From the NCBI GenBank assembly GCA_021234155.1, contig JAJEKV010000021.1, positions 13,825,760-13,889,759 of the forward strand: a stretch of DNA of 64,000 nucleotides. Direction: 5' to 3'. A program made the position numbers and the translations under genes. The notes under the pieces are model-generated. The model did not search any database, was not told the origin of the DNA, and was given only the letters and a program-made list of their open reading frames with translations. Origin of the DNA: Isoetes taiwanensis. Lineage: Eukaryota; Streptophyta; Lycopodiopsida; Isoetales; Isoetaceae. Position 1 is the stretch's first letter. Every line of letters starts with the position of its first letter. This document shows positions 45,680 through 56,399 of the stretch, piece by piece.

Positions 45680-46560
45680 CACAATCACTCTCATGCCATC
45701 TACATTGCTTCAACAAAATGTGTTGATCTGCAAAGCAAGATGCACGTCCATAAGTGCCAACATCTTGGACTGCCAACTGATCAAAGATTTCTTGTGCCTC
45801 TGCTAGTGCACCATATTTAGCATACAAAGAGCAAAGTACTGGCAACAAACAAATCTTTTTCATATCCCTTCCTCACATTTCCTTGTGTATCTGGTATCTC
45901 TGTACCCTTGTCTAAGGCTCCTAAGCTAGCACACATCTCCAAAATGCAAACAAATATCTTCTCATTAGGAAATATGTTGTTTAAATAACTTCAATGCTTC
46001 TACCAACCCATTTGCTGCATATCCCGCAAGTAGTGCATTATAGGAAAGAACATCCTGAATGGACAGCTTGTCAAAGACTTCTTGTGCGTCTGGTAGTAAG
46101 CCACTGTTTGCATACACTTTGCTAAGGTTGATACTAGGTATAGGTCCTTCAGTCCTTTCTAGATGATCTCAGAATGTAATTTTTGGCCTTTCCTCATAGA
46201 TACTATGGTTCCTAGTCTTGTATCATGCATGCAATGTAAAAGCTTCATCATAGAACTATGGCTCCTAGGCTTGTATCATGCATGCATTATAAGAGAATCT
46301 GGTCATATGCTGTTCAGTTTCATGTCTTCAAGGTAATTCAGGGTTTCCAATCCAGATTCATTTTCAGCCTATCCTGTTAGCATTGTCCAAACAAATGAAT
46401 TTCGAATTGGAAGCCTGTCAAACACTGCTCGTGCTTCTTCCAGTAATCCATATTTAGCTTATGTGCCAATCAACGCATTGCTAACGCATAAATCTACCCG
46501 ATTGTTACCAGCAAATAGCTTTCTTTTAAGCCCTGTGTGCAAGATATCAGCATGTATTAA
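45680..46560 (-). pseudogene. PLS-class PPR pseudogene
   Basis: Three separated pieces run in order on the minus strand. At about 46,500-46,365 are KYGLLEEARAVFDRLPIRNS and FVWTMLTG, preceded by SNALIGT and a stop. At about 46,130-45,975 are KVYANSGLLPDAQEVFDKLS and YNALLAGYAANGLVEALKLF. At about 45,830-45,675 are LYAKYGALAEAQEIFDQLAV and QDVGTYG. Each is the Y-A-K-x-G-x-x-x-x-A-x-x-V-F-D-x-L unit of PLS-type PPR proteins. Stops and frame changes between them show decay. A direct repeat of about 56 bp (TATGGxTCCTAGxCTTGTATC) lies between pieces at 46,207-46,310. Confidence 0.85.
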
Positions 46561-46656
46561 GTTGCCACTGTCGTCCTCCACACGTCTAAGCATTCGAAAC
46601 AAAGCAGCAAAAAAAAAGAGGGGAAAAAAGCAAGTTAACCATTTATGATTCTTTGG

Positions 46657-46962
46657 CTATGGCAATCCAGCAATTGGGTCCTCTTTAGCCCCCATTTCTT
46701 GAAACGGAACATGTGGCATCAGGTTAGGTTACTGCTTGAATGAATCTTTCAACAAGTAAAGAACAATACTTCCAGGATTATTGAATACAAACAAGGCATG
46801 GCCAAGTTTATAAGGAACACAAGATTCTTTGATGACGATTTCAAAACCCTTGTCCATAGTCTCAGAAACTTTGATTTTCTCAGAAAGTTTGCGGGCAAGC
46901 ATGCAAAGGGCTCCGCTTTTGAGGGCATCTATTCAGAGGGTTTTGCAAGCTTCAGATAGGAC
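46657..46962 (-). pseudogene. Unidentified coding fragment, coherent over about 100 codons
   Basis: A single minus frame reads LSEACKTL, TGA (46,935), ALKSGALCMLARKLSEKIKV, ETMDKGFEIVIKESCVPYKL, GHALFVFNNPGSIVLYLLKD, TAA (46,731), then MPHVPFQEMGAKEDPIAGLP and TAG (46,659). The composition is strongly protein-like and the pattern (charged helix, two-strand G-F-E-I-V-I / H-A-L-F-V-F) suggests a folded domain, but I do not recognise the family. It sits 3' of the N-acetylglutamate synthase gene on the same strand. Two internal stops suggest a pseudogene. Confidence 0.4.
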
Positions 46963-47274
46963 ATGAGTTAGAACTAGTAGACAAGAGAAGAAGACAAAAA
47001 CCTTAAGCTGCTAGACAGAAAAGAACCTTGGAAAGAAAAAATTGCTAGAATGTTGGGTGACTTGGGTGTCCACATCAAAAAAAGTGAGGAAAAAGGTATG
47101 ACGTGGCATGACACGTGGCATACACATGGTATAGCTGGAATTGCACAAAATCGTGCACCTCCGGTTAGGCGACCCTGCTAATGACCTGAAAAAAACTTAA
47201 GGAAAGTGGCGTAGATTACGAGGGATTTAATAATACACACTCCTGCTGAATTTACAGCACACATATAATAGTGC

Positions 47275-48412
47275 TCAAGTCGTGACATTCTGTCGTAGTT
47301 CTTTCACATAATATTTTGAACCACGAACCAAATTTATTTTTTTTCTTTTATCCAAAGGAATTGTCTCAATTGTGCAAGAAGAGAAGCCTCGATGCATGAA
47401 CCTGTACAAAGAAAAGAATAAGTATTAGAGAACATGCTACACCCACAGCCCTACCAACACAACTTTCATGCACACCAATCCGTAGTGCGAATAGTCAGTA
47501 GAAAGAGCTTAATGAGGCCCATTCTCGCTGCTTTCTTCTCTATATAATCTGAGGCAGAAGTCCATCTTATAAACTTATCCAAATGATAAAAGCGTGCACG
47601 AAATTGTAATCCTTTATTAATACTGTTCTAATATAGTATACTCCAGGATTGTTTAGTTAATGCAAACAATACAAATTTAAATTCCGAAAGAAGAGAAATC
47701 GTACCAAGCATGCTATCGCCTTGCCCATGACCTTGACATTTGGGAGAAACACAAAAAGCAGCCACTTCACTACATCTATCTTCAAAGTATGGAAATAAAG
47801 CAGCACACGCAATTACTGAACCATCCCTCTCCACAACCGTGTAAAAATCCAGTTCATCGACAAGCTGCACCAATTACCAAGAATAACATACCAATTAAAC
47901 AAGCATAAATACCCAATGCATCAGCCTACCTGCTCTTGAGGTCGGTTAACTACCACTCCACTTTCTTGAAGTGGCCGAAGCAAGCTTTCAATACCAGGAA
48001 TGTCAGTCGGCATTGCTAAACGAATGCCCTCATACATATCACTGTAAGAACTTAACCATGCATTAACCAAAAATATTTATAGCATTCGTTTTGATCACAA
48101 AGAATTACACCCTTTAAATGCAAGTTTCAAATTCTACAACCGCGGGTCTTTTTGAGATTGTGGATATACTTACATTTTACATTTTACACATTCTACTGAT
48201 GAGGTACAGAATACTTTACCGCTTAAAAAAAAATTGCAGACCGCATGCTCCAAATTGGCATATTGCACATAAACAAGTATGTTTCATGTTGTTAGAAGTA
48301 TCTACATACCGTACCTTGATATCATTGTTCCTACACCATCTCGTGTATAAAGCTCAAGCACCAATACACCTTCTGTAGTACCATCTATGAGATGCACACG
48401 GCAAACACCACT
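47275..48412 (-). CDS. NAGS: N-acetylglutamate synthase, last five exons (partial gene)
   Basis: The enzyme makes N-acetylglutamate from glutamate and acetyl-CoA, the first step of arginine synthesis in the chloroplast. Five exons with GT-AG borders and compatible phases are readable: 48,412-48,315 (GVCRVHLIDGTTEGVLVLEL, the end of the kinase-like half), 48,041-47,930 (MYEGIRLAMPTDIPGIESLL), 47,864-47,705 (FYTVVERDGSVIACAALFPY, then QGHGQGDSML, the acetyl-CoA loop of the GNAT fold), 47,548-47,476 (YIEKKAARMG, LFLLTIRTTDW) and 47,401-47,275 (HRGFSSCTIETIPLDKRKKI, GSKYYVKEL, stop TGA). The acetyl-CoA loop Q-G-x-G-x-G/Q-G-D is kept. No stop or frameshift occurs in 190 codons. The amino-acid-kinase domain and transit peptide exons are not seen and would lie further up the minus strand, beyond the Helitron. 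Confidence 0.93.
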
Positions 48413-48528
48413 CTGAAAAGATGCCGACATTCTTAGGAGCTGAGTCTTATCACTTGCTACTATGACATATTCAACAAAACTTAGACTTATTCAGATATAA
48501 TAGACTAGGGTATCATTTTAAGATTACA

Positions 48529-48558
48529 CTAGTAAACGTGTGCCCGGCGTTGCCGGGC
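48529..48558 (-). other. Helitron 3' terminus (hairpin plus CTAG)
   Basis: On the minus strand a 7-bp stem with a 3-nt loop (GCCCGGC AAC GCCGGGC, 48,558-48,542) is followed after nine bases by CTAG (48,532-48,529) and then a T. This is the canonical Helitron end: GC-rich hairpin, CTRR, insertion between A and T. It fixes the right end of the element in its own orientation. Confidence 0.93.
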
Positions 48559-48897
48559 TAATGTCCTAGGCATGTGCTTTTTCTTGGCCTTTAACACCCT
48601 AGTAAATATGTGCCTCAAACGTCTATATGTGAAATTTTGACGTTATTTGCTTTTGTAAAAATTTTTGTTATTGAAATAATATAATCTTTGCGTTCATGGA
48701 TTTCAATAGAGAAAAGAACGTTTATAAGGAATGTAGGAGATAGTTTAATCTACCATTGAAGGCAAAAAATCTGGAAAGAGAAATCCAAAATTGATGTTAA
48801 AAATGTCACTCTTAGAAGTAGTTAAGTACATCAATAAGAAATAAGTACAAAAATATATAAAACACAAAATCTTGTCTTGGCTCATTGATATTTTAGT

Positions 48898-49659
48898 TCA
48901 CGATGGAACTCTAAATATATATCTCCACATGGCGCACATCACCAAGGGCTTAATGTTGTACTTTGTTGGATGCTCACGTGATATATTCACTTCTCCGATA
49001 GATAACATCCTAGCCGGGGTAAAAGTGAAATGTACAGACGAGTCATTTATTCGAACTGCCCATGACTTCTCACGATTATCGAGCACATGAGATAACTCAT
49101 CCCGAAGGTAGGCTCGTATAATGGAATCAGATACCGCATCGGTCACAAATGATTTGTAGACCCTAAAAAGTGTTCCATTACATATTCCAATGCAAGTGAG
49201 TTCTTTTGCTACCAAAACACCAATTCGCCAGTGCATGGCGTCGTTTCTCATCTGATAAAAAAAAGATAAACAATCGAAGGTTAGTCAAAACACTACATTA
49301 CCCGACAAATAGATACATGTTCTCTAGTCTCCACCTACCTCTCTCATAGCACATCCGCGTAAACAACGTTCCCTCGGATAAACTTGAGCAAACAGGAAGT
49401 CATCAATTAGTTGGATAAAGCGCTCCAACTTGACAACCTCGTCAGTGCTAAATATTTCTTTGAGCTTTGCAATGAGCTCCTCAACTTCCACGCTTGCTAC
49501 CCCATGTACATGAGCATGGTATTTTCGTTCCCAGTCATACCATGATCCAAGAGCGCGTATGACATAAGTAACACGGGAGATGTGGTAGCTCCTATCACCC
49601 TTTAGGCATTCGGCGACATGCTGACCGAAGACATACCACGGGACCAAAATACGCACCAT
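48898..49659 (-). CDS. Helitron accessory protein 1, unknown function (two exons)
   Basis: Exon 49,659-49,339 (107 codons) and exon 49,251-48,898 (117 codons plus stop) join in phase 0 across an 87-bp GT-AG intron, giving 224 residues with no stop. The ATG lies directly after an acceptor-like CATGTAG, so a further upstream exon is likely. Visible are MVRILVPWYVFGQHVAECLK, VVKLERFIQLIDDFLFAQVY with P-R and then C-A-M, and WRIGVLVAKELTCIGICNGT. It is helical and resembles nothing I can name. It shares a start pattern (M-V-x-I-x-V-x-W ... V-A) and the K/R-F-I-x-L-x-D-x-x-F-x(4)-Y-x-R ... A-M pattern with the protein at 55,932-56,378. It lies between helicase and 3' end of the Helitron. Confidence 0.6.
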
Positions 49660-49777
49660 CTACATGAATGAAGATGTAAGTAAGTAAGATAAAAATAAAA
49701 GGAAGAAAGAAAGTAGAAGATATCAATAAGAACAAAGAGAAATTAGAAGTTGTGATTTGTAAGTATTAAACTCACAC

Positions 49778-52700
49778 TTAGAGGAGTTCTTTGTATACTA
49801 TATTTGTTGTATATCGTGATCTGTCGACATCTCTTGAAGCATCTCCATCCTTTGATAGAATGAGTACCTTTATGCCTTGGATTCCTTGAGCTCTCGAGAG
49901 TGCCACGTAGAGTTGTCCGTGACTGAATACTGGATTTGGCAAATACAAACCCACCATTTTCATTGTTTGGCCTTGGGACTTGTTGATTGTCATACCAAAA
50001 GCTGGACGCAATGGAAACTGTATGCGCTCAAACTGAAATGGGAGTTCTGCATTATTGGGCACCAAAGGTATTCTAAATATGAACACTCTGCTTCCAATAT
50101 TCTTTCCAGTGACAATCTCGGCATCTATAGCGCGTCTTCCCAATGAACGTATAATGAGGCGAGTGCCATTGTAGAGTCCCTTACGTGTAGAAACAGACCT
50201 CAATAACATGACAATCATGCCAACTTTCAAAGTTAATTGATGAGGAGGCATCCCACTCGGAGTTTGTGCATTCAAAAATAGACCCCTGCGTCATTCTCAT
50301 TAACAGCTCGATCAGCACTGTAATAGTCAATAGGTGCAGCAGACAACCACTCTGTCATCCTCTTGTTTACTTCATCAACATCATCATTCAGTGGCGTAAG
50401 TATACCCCTTTCCACCCAATAGGACACACTTCCATAATTCGTTGAAACATCAGGGAATGTCACGGCTAGCAAGTCATTTAAGTCTTGGGACATCACACAA
50501 ATCTCTTCTGGAAGACGTATCACATCCGATCCAATATTGGGAAACGTGGTCTCAAGTCCATCTCCAACTCGTAAAAGATACTCTGCAAACGCCTTTTGCT
50601 CTTCTGCGTCTCTTCCCACACTGTTCATTACTCGCATATTTACGTTAAGCTTATGTTCCTCGACATGATCCCATATGTAAGAGCATTTCAAGGAAGCATG
50701 CACAATTTGGGGGCGATTTCCTCGTGGAACCACAGGTGGAAGCTGGCGAAAATCTCCTCCCAAAACAACAATGAGTCCCCCAAACAATTTGTCACATGAC
50801 ATCACGTCACGGAGTGTTCTATCCAGTGCTTCATAAACATATTTATGCATCATTGGGGCCTCGTCCCATATAATCATGCGAGTCGCTCTTATCAATTTTG
50901 CCAACTCCGACTGCTTTGGAATATTGCAAGTTGATGTTTCATCTATGTTTATCGGTATCTTGAACCTTGAATGTGCAGTGCGCCCACCCTTCAATAAGGT
51001 GGATGCAATTCCTGAAGACGCAACCGCCAGTGCAATGATACCTTTGGCACGAACATAAGACAACATGGTGTTAAAAAGAAAACTCTTTCCCGAGCCGCCT
51101 GCACCATGAACGAAAAACACCCGTCCTTTTTCTAACATCACATGCTCATCGATCACACGGTCGAAGATAACACGTTGGTCGTGATATAAGCGGTCCACAG
51201 CTTCTTGCACTTCTACCATATCTTCTTGAAACACCTCATCCCGAAATATCATATATGGATCTATTGCACGCTCAGGAAGAATGAAATCAAACTCCCTTAA
51301 GGATCGCCCGACAGAGTTCATATGATCTTCAATGTCTAGAAGTGCCATGTCAAATAATTGATCACACATATTTACACTTTGATCTTCTGCAACCCTTCGT
51401 GCCTCATGCAAGAAGTCATCGATCATAGAAAGCTTGACTTCTTCCCACAGTTGTAGTGGATTTGATGGTTCACAATTTGAAAGGATCATGGCGAACATGT
51501 GCCGCAATTGTGGTGGCATGCCCCATGCTGCTGCTTCTTGAAGAGACTCAAGCTATTCTGTGTCATCGCGAAGCAACCCACGACGAATGCAAGCTTCTTT
51601 ATATGTTGCACACAACTCCCCGTCAAAAGAGCGTAAATCTTCAAAACTAATTGCACCTGTCACGCGGGTCAAGCGAGTCGTAAATAGTATCGCTCTCCTT
51701 AGGAAGGATTAACAAAGTACATCGTCCAATAGTGGAAAACTTCGGGTATTTCTCTCGATCTTCCATTTTATTTGGGTTGATCGTAGGTAAACTTTTTAGG
51801 AAAATCATGATAGAGCAATTGAGTAGCCTCTCTAGCCTCTCTACCCCCAGATGCATTCATCTCGAAAAATGCTGTCAATGTTGTTCCATTATTCTTGCTT
51901 CTTATACTGTCCATGCTCATACCTTCTCGATAGTATACATCTTGTTGCATTGGGAGATGCACAGCCAATCTAGTCACATGAGGAAACTGTTGTTGTATTT
52001 CATATGAAAGGATTCTCCATGATGCCTCAGAAGCTGAGAAATAGCGTGCATTCAAGTATTGCTCAACCTCATCATGGTTTACGGTGGGTCTGCTGCTAGT
52101 AGACGCACCATCACTTGCTGCTTCTAAGTTCACATTGATCATATCAGGCCCTTTGTAGACATATTTGTAGAGATATTTAACGGCCTTTACGGCAGCGCAC
52201 ACCTCAACATTGATATGGCACTTGAAATACGATGTCAGCCACGGATTATATGGCACAACCCATCTGTTATCTAAATCTATATCCCCTTTTTCCACCTTTC
52301 GGCCATCATCCCTTCTTCGGTACAACGGATATCCATCAACAACTGTCGTCTCATCTGAAAATGCACGTGGATAACGTTTTGTACACTTACCTTCTTGCAT
52401 GCACGGACTATTCGGATATCCAATACCACATGGCCCATGCATCATATTACGGGTGACTAATACAATTCAGGATATAGATCTTTGTCTGGTATTTCAGCAC
52501 AAATTATTTGATCAATCTCTTCGGCTGTGAAGGGCTTGTGTCCTGATCCAACATAGTCAACAAATGTACATGTGGCAAGCCTCTCTTCTGAAACTCAATG
52601 ACATAGACTTTTGCAATTATGCGGCCGAATATACCACGATTAGTTATCAGATCTATCAGCTCCTTTACCTTCATATGGAATACTCTAGCCACTAACTCTG

Positions 52701-53681
52701 GCCGATCACTTGGCGATTGACCATACAATAATTCCCTCCTAATCTCTTCCCAATTTGCATTGGCAGTCATGGTTATAAAGAGGTCCGGCCTGCCATGTTC
52801 GCGAACAATAGACATAGCATCCTGATATCGTTGGGTCATGTATCTCGGACCTCCCGTATGTGAGGATGGTAACACAATTTTTCGGCCAATAGCGTTTGCA
52901 TCGTCTCCTTCAAAGTCCATAATGCCCTGTAACATGTCTTTTTTGAATGGTGTGTTGATTCAACACTATGAATTGCGATCTTTCTTGCTCCATCTTCGCA
53001 AACATATCACAAATGTATTCTTGAAACAATCGGCCAGCCATGTGAAGGGGAGATGCATGCCCTTGACGCGTGAACAGATGATACCTGTAGTACTCCATAA
53101 TAGTTACTTCCTTTGCGCCTATCCGTCCATGAGGTATTTTAAGATGCCATCCATCTGTACCATAGGGAAGTAGCAGCACAAAGTGCAATGGATCATACGC
53201 TGAGTGATATGCATCTATAAACCTCACGCCACCATCCTTAGAGTGTATAATAATGTCCCTCTGACCATCTTCGGGTTTATCATCGACAGGCATTAAGGCG
53301 CCACCTCATTTACGGTTGGAGCATTATATTGCCTCCTCACGGGGGATTACGCGCAAGAAGGTATACGCCAAGCGGATATCCATGGTTGGATGGACACGCA
53401 TAATGCGTGTCGCTCAAGAATATGCTAACAAATGGATTGTACTTTCTGTCATAAGGGCACGCAATCGCACCACTATTTCTTGCCTCAATCCATCAAAATG
53501 GACATCCTGCGTTCAACTTGCATGTCCTCGCCATCCATGATGTATATCTCTGTGCAAATTTTGCATGCTCTTGATGCCCTTGCGGTGGCAATAATGTTCC
53601 CATCTTATGGCACATGCGACCATTGACCCTAAAAGTATAAGCTCCACCAATAGCGTTTGCCAACGCCTCATCAATTTTCAC
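49778..53681 (-). pseudogene. Helitron Rep/helicase, frameshifted
   Basis: In N-to-C order the pieces are GAYTFRVNGRMCHKMGTLLP (53.65 kb), HSAYDPLHFVLLLPYGTDGW, then the HUH nuclease with GRPDLFITMTANANWEEI and the metal-binding HVH in EFQKRGLPHVHLL, then the Tyr motif AVKYLYKYVYKGPD. The helicase half is one 415-codon frame (51,519-50,272) with Walker A GAGGSGKS (residues 139-146), Walker B IIWDEAPM (216-223) and LGGDFRQLPPV (253-263). After a stop at 50,272 comes motif V/VI: AFGMTINKSQGQT and GQLYVALSRAQG. Rep would nick and join DNA ends and the Pif1-type helicase would unwind during rolling-circle transposition. Frameshifts near 53.3, 52.95, 52.5 and 51.7 kb and a stop near 50.27 kb disable it, but all catalytic residues I looked for remain. 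Confidence 0.92.
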
Positions 53682-53847
53682 CCCCCCGAGGCAAGCGAAA
53701 AAAAATATTATTGTACTTTCTAATGTTCGATGCGAAAGTGATCACCCAAACTATCTCTGTTCTCGTATATAGGTCAAACAATGCCGTGGTGGTTCGAAAT
53801 CAATGGCATTTTGCACATTTCCATCGGCACATACCTTGCACTTCTTT

Positions 53848-55347
53848 TTAAGCTGTGAGTTCTGCGCGTCCCTTTGATAGCCCATAATACAAACATCTAT
53901 GATCCATATTACCAAGGTCATGAGGAGGAGGTAAATTCCACGTCCATGCTATCTTATTGAAACCGCTTCGACCAGGAGGACGTTCTGCTGGACCTGCTAC
54001 TCTGTTTTCCAGTCTCAAAGCTCGAGCCCTTGCCTTTGCTCTTCTGTTGACACGTCTCTTTCTATCCGAGTTTGTTTCACCCGCAGGGGTATCATATGAA
54101 ACAACGTTGGGTGTCATTTGTTTAGATAATGTCATGAGCCCTGTTTGGCTGTCAGGGGTTTCCACTATTTCATGGAGTGCTTCTGGCACGACCTCTTGGG
54201 TATTTGCATGAAATTCATGTTGCAAAACTATTCCATAATCATCAACATTCTGCTGGTCAGCTGCAGTTGTCACTGAAATGGACGACTGACCAATATCATT
54301 GTCATATACCAATCTCAAAGCTTTATGCTTTGCCTTCCTTCTGCTTTGCAAGCGTTTCCTCCTTTGAGAATCATTCTCAATTTCAGGCACCTGAGAAGAG
54401 GGGTTACATGCTACCATATGTGGTGTTTGTTGAGGAGACATTCTCATGAGCTCTATAGGAGGTTGTGAAGTGATCCCCTCAACATTCATAGGCTCAGCTT
54501 GTAAGGATCTGACCTGATTAGTTGTTTGTTCATCAACATTCTGACATTCCACTGCACTTGGTACACCCCTAGGTAAGTGATCACAAATTTTCAAATCTGT
54601 TTCATCATGAACATTGCTATAATGTAACCTCAAAGCTCTGCTCTTTGCTGTGCGTCTGCGCCTCAAACGCTTCCTTCTTTGACTGTGAGTTTCATTTTCA
54701 GGTGTCTTGTATGAGGGATTACTTGCCACTACTGGAGGCGTTTTTTGACGGGATCTTCCAGTGGGCCTCGATTGAGGTGTTATGCTAAACCCATGTAAGT
54801 TCATGTCCGTAGACTGCCATAGCATCACCTGATTACTTGATTGCTCTATTCCCGCTTCCTCTGTTCTGGTAAATAATTGGACTCTACTGTCGTCAATTTC
54901 TGATGTGATGACATGCGGAACTGCTGCACCCCTCCTATGTGTGACAGATCCTTCTACTACCGGCTCATGTAATGCATTTGAACCTTCTTCAACCATGGCA
55001 TTCAAGCGTCGACGTCTTGCTGAAGGTCTCCCTACATGACCAGAAGGAGAGTCTATAGGATGTGCAAGTACAACTTGTGGCGTTGTTGGTGTGGAAACAA
55101 AACATGTTTGAGTGGGTTCAATATCAATTAGTACTGGATTCGATGTTTGACCAACTTGAACTCTTTCAGTAGCCTTCACATTGTACTCTAACCTCAGGGC
55201 TTTACTCTTTGCTGCCCGCCTTCGTGCCAAGCGTCTCTTCCTTGCAGACTTAGTTTCACTAATAGGCGTAAGGCATGAGGGATGGTTGGCCACGGCAGGT
55301 GGTGTTCTTTGGTGGGACCTCCCCATATGTGTCCTGGCAAGTTGCAA
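53848..55347 (-). CDS. Arginine-rich four-repeat protein, probable N-terminal part of Helitron Rep
   Basis: This intact 499-codon frame has four copies of one module at residues about 15-55, 203-243, 308-348 and 412-448. Each module has T-P-x-x-V, N-P-S, an acidic E-T/E-N link, then a basic run such as SQRRKRLRRRRTAKSRALRL and a final Y/N. The basic runs look like DNA-binding or nuclear-entry segments. The C-terminus (NKIAWTWNLPPPHDLGNMDH, RCLYYGLSK) runs toward the Cys-containing N-terminal region of Rep in the next frame, with a stop at 53,848. The simplest reading is that this is the N-terminal extension of the Rep/helicase protein cut off by a frameshift. A separate gene is also possible. 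Repeats of basic runs are known in N-termini of plant Helitron proteins, though I have not seen this module before. Confidence 0.7.
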   Translation of the reverse strand: MQLARTHMGRSHQRTPPAVANHPSCLTPISETKSARKRRLARRRAAKSKALRLEYNVKATERVQVGQTSNPVLIDIEPTQTCFVSTPTTPQVVLAHPIDSPSGHVGRPSARRRRLNAMVEEGSNALHEPVVEGSVTHRRGAAVPHVITSEIDDSRVQLFTRTEEAGIEQSSNQVMLWQSTDMNLHGFSITPQSRPTGRSRQKTPPVVASNPSYKTPENETHSQRRKRLRRRRTAKSRALRLHYSNVHDETDLKICDHLPRGVPSAVECQNVDEQTTNQVRSLQAEPMNVEGITSQPPIELMRMSPQQTPHMVACNPSSQVPEIENDSQRRKRLQSRRKAKHKALRLVYDNDIGQSSISVTTAADQQNVDDYGIVLQHEFHANTQEVVPEALHEIVETPDSQTGLMTLSKQMTPNVVSYDTPAGETNSDRKRRVNRRAKARARALRLENRVAGPAERPPGRSGFNKIAWTWNLPPPHDLGNMDHRCLYYGLSKGRAELTA

Positions 55348-55931
55348 AGTGTGTTTATATAGCCATAAGGTACCTCTAAGAGAATGGAAAAAGATGGTGG
55401 TTCCCAGACCCTAAAACACGTTTACATACATATGAAATGTAAAATAGCTGATGTAAACAAAGTAATAGGACTCACCTTTGATGGTTGTCAAAGATTATTG
55501 TCACCGCAGTAAAAGGTCCTCCTGTAAACATAGTGGCACATTATTTGAGATGCCCCTTCAAAAAGTTACAACTAAAGTAAAGATTAATTAAAGAATAAGC
55601 AAGAGAGTTTTCCTTCTTAGCTCCTATAGGGTCATATGTTCCTATAAGGTCATGCGAGATATAGAAAGGCATGGGTCATATTGCAATGCCAAGATACACG
55701 TCTTTATTATTTGAAGTTCTCTTCTATGCCATATAATCCTTGCTATCACATCTCTTATGACATAATAGAATTTCAAGCTAAACCTTTAAATTTAATGGTC
55801 GATATTATGGGTATGCAAAACTAAATGCCCCGTTTTCCATCTTTATTAGTAAAGAACTTTGTGAAAAACAAAGAGTACCATAAGGGAGCACTTTTATTAC
55901 AACAATGCCTAAAGCTCACGCGTTTCAACGG

Positions 55932-56378
55932 CTACACATCTAAACCATTTTGTACCATGTACTCCGTGTACAAAATAGCATCCATGGCATTTGTGAACTT
56001 TTGAACACGAACATATATGTGTTTACGAAACACACTATCTAAGAGAGTGATGAACTTATCAACATCTAGTTTAATTTTAGATGCTTGAGATAGCGGCAAC
56101 CCAAGCGACTCCTGAACTCCATACCATTCAGCAAAAATTCTCGCGGCCCATAGCAAACTATCAATTTTGGCTAGCTTTACTATCTCTTGATTTGGCGATG
56201 TTGAGGATTCAGCCTCAATCTCTAACATAATTTCCTCAAGGTCCTCATAGTTGTTCAAATATTGAACGTATTTATCAAGTTCAGCATCAAATGGAGGCAC
56301 ATCATGTCCATCCCTAAAAAATTTGGCAACCAGTTTTGGGTAGGAATCCCACTCAACATTGATCACTACCATCTGCAT
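55932..56378 (-). CDS. Helitron accessory protein 2, unknown function
   Basis: The frame gives 148 codons from the outer ATG. The second Met at 56,372 follows an acceptor-like AATGCAG and is probably an exon start rather than the protein start. Visible are MVVINVEWDSYPKLVAKFFR, IVKLAKIDSLLWAARIFAEW and KFITLLDSVFRKHIYVRVQK with A-M after it. It shares its opening and C-terminal helix pattern with the first exon of accessory protein 1. It is acidic and helical, with no catalytic motif I know. It lies upstream of the arginine-rich protein and is on the same strand as the rest of the Helitron. Confidence 0.55.
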   Translation of the reverse strand: MQMVVINVEWDSYPKLVAKFFRDGHDVPPFDAELDKYVQYLNNYEDLEEIMLEIEAESSTSPNQEIVKLAKIDSLLWAARIFAEWYGVQESLGLPLSQASKIKLDVDKFITLLDSVFRKHIYVRVQKFTNAMDAILYTEYMVQNGLDV

Positions 56379-56399
56379 TGGTGTTGAATAACATCATTA

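Larger units (their letters stand above)
48529..56378 (-). mobile_element. Autonomous-type Helitron, decayed, inserted in an NAGS intron
   Basis: The 3' end is at 48,529. Inward of it lie an accessory gene (49,659-48,898), the Rep/helicase pseudogene (53,681-49,778), an arginine-rich repeat protein (55,347-53,848) and a second accessory gene (56,378-55,932). The 5' end (TC...) was not found with confidence, so the outer limit given is the last element-like gene and the true end may lie up to about 58.5 kb. Orientation agrees for all parts. The A|T insertion site is 116 bp upstream of the acceptor of NAGS exon 48,412-48,315. Confidence 0.85.
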
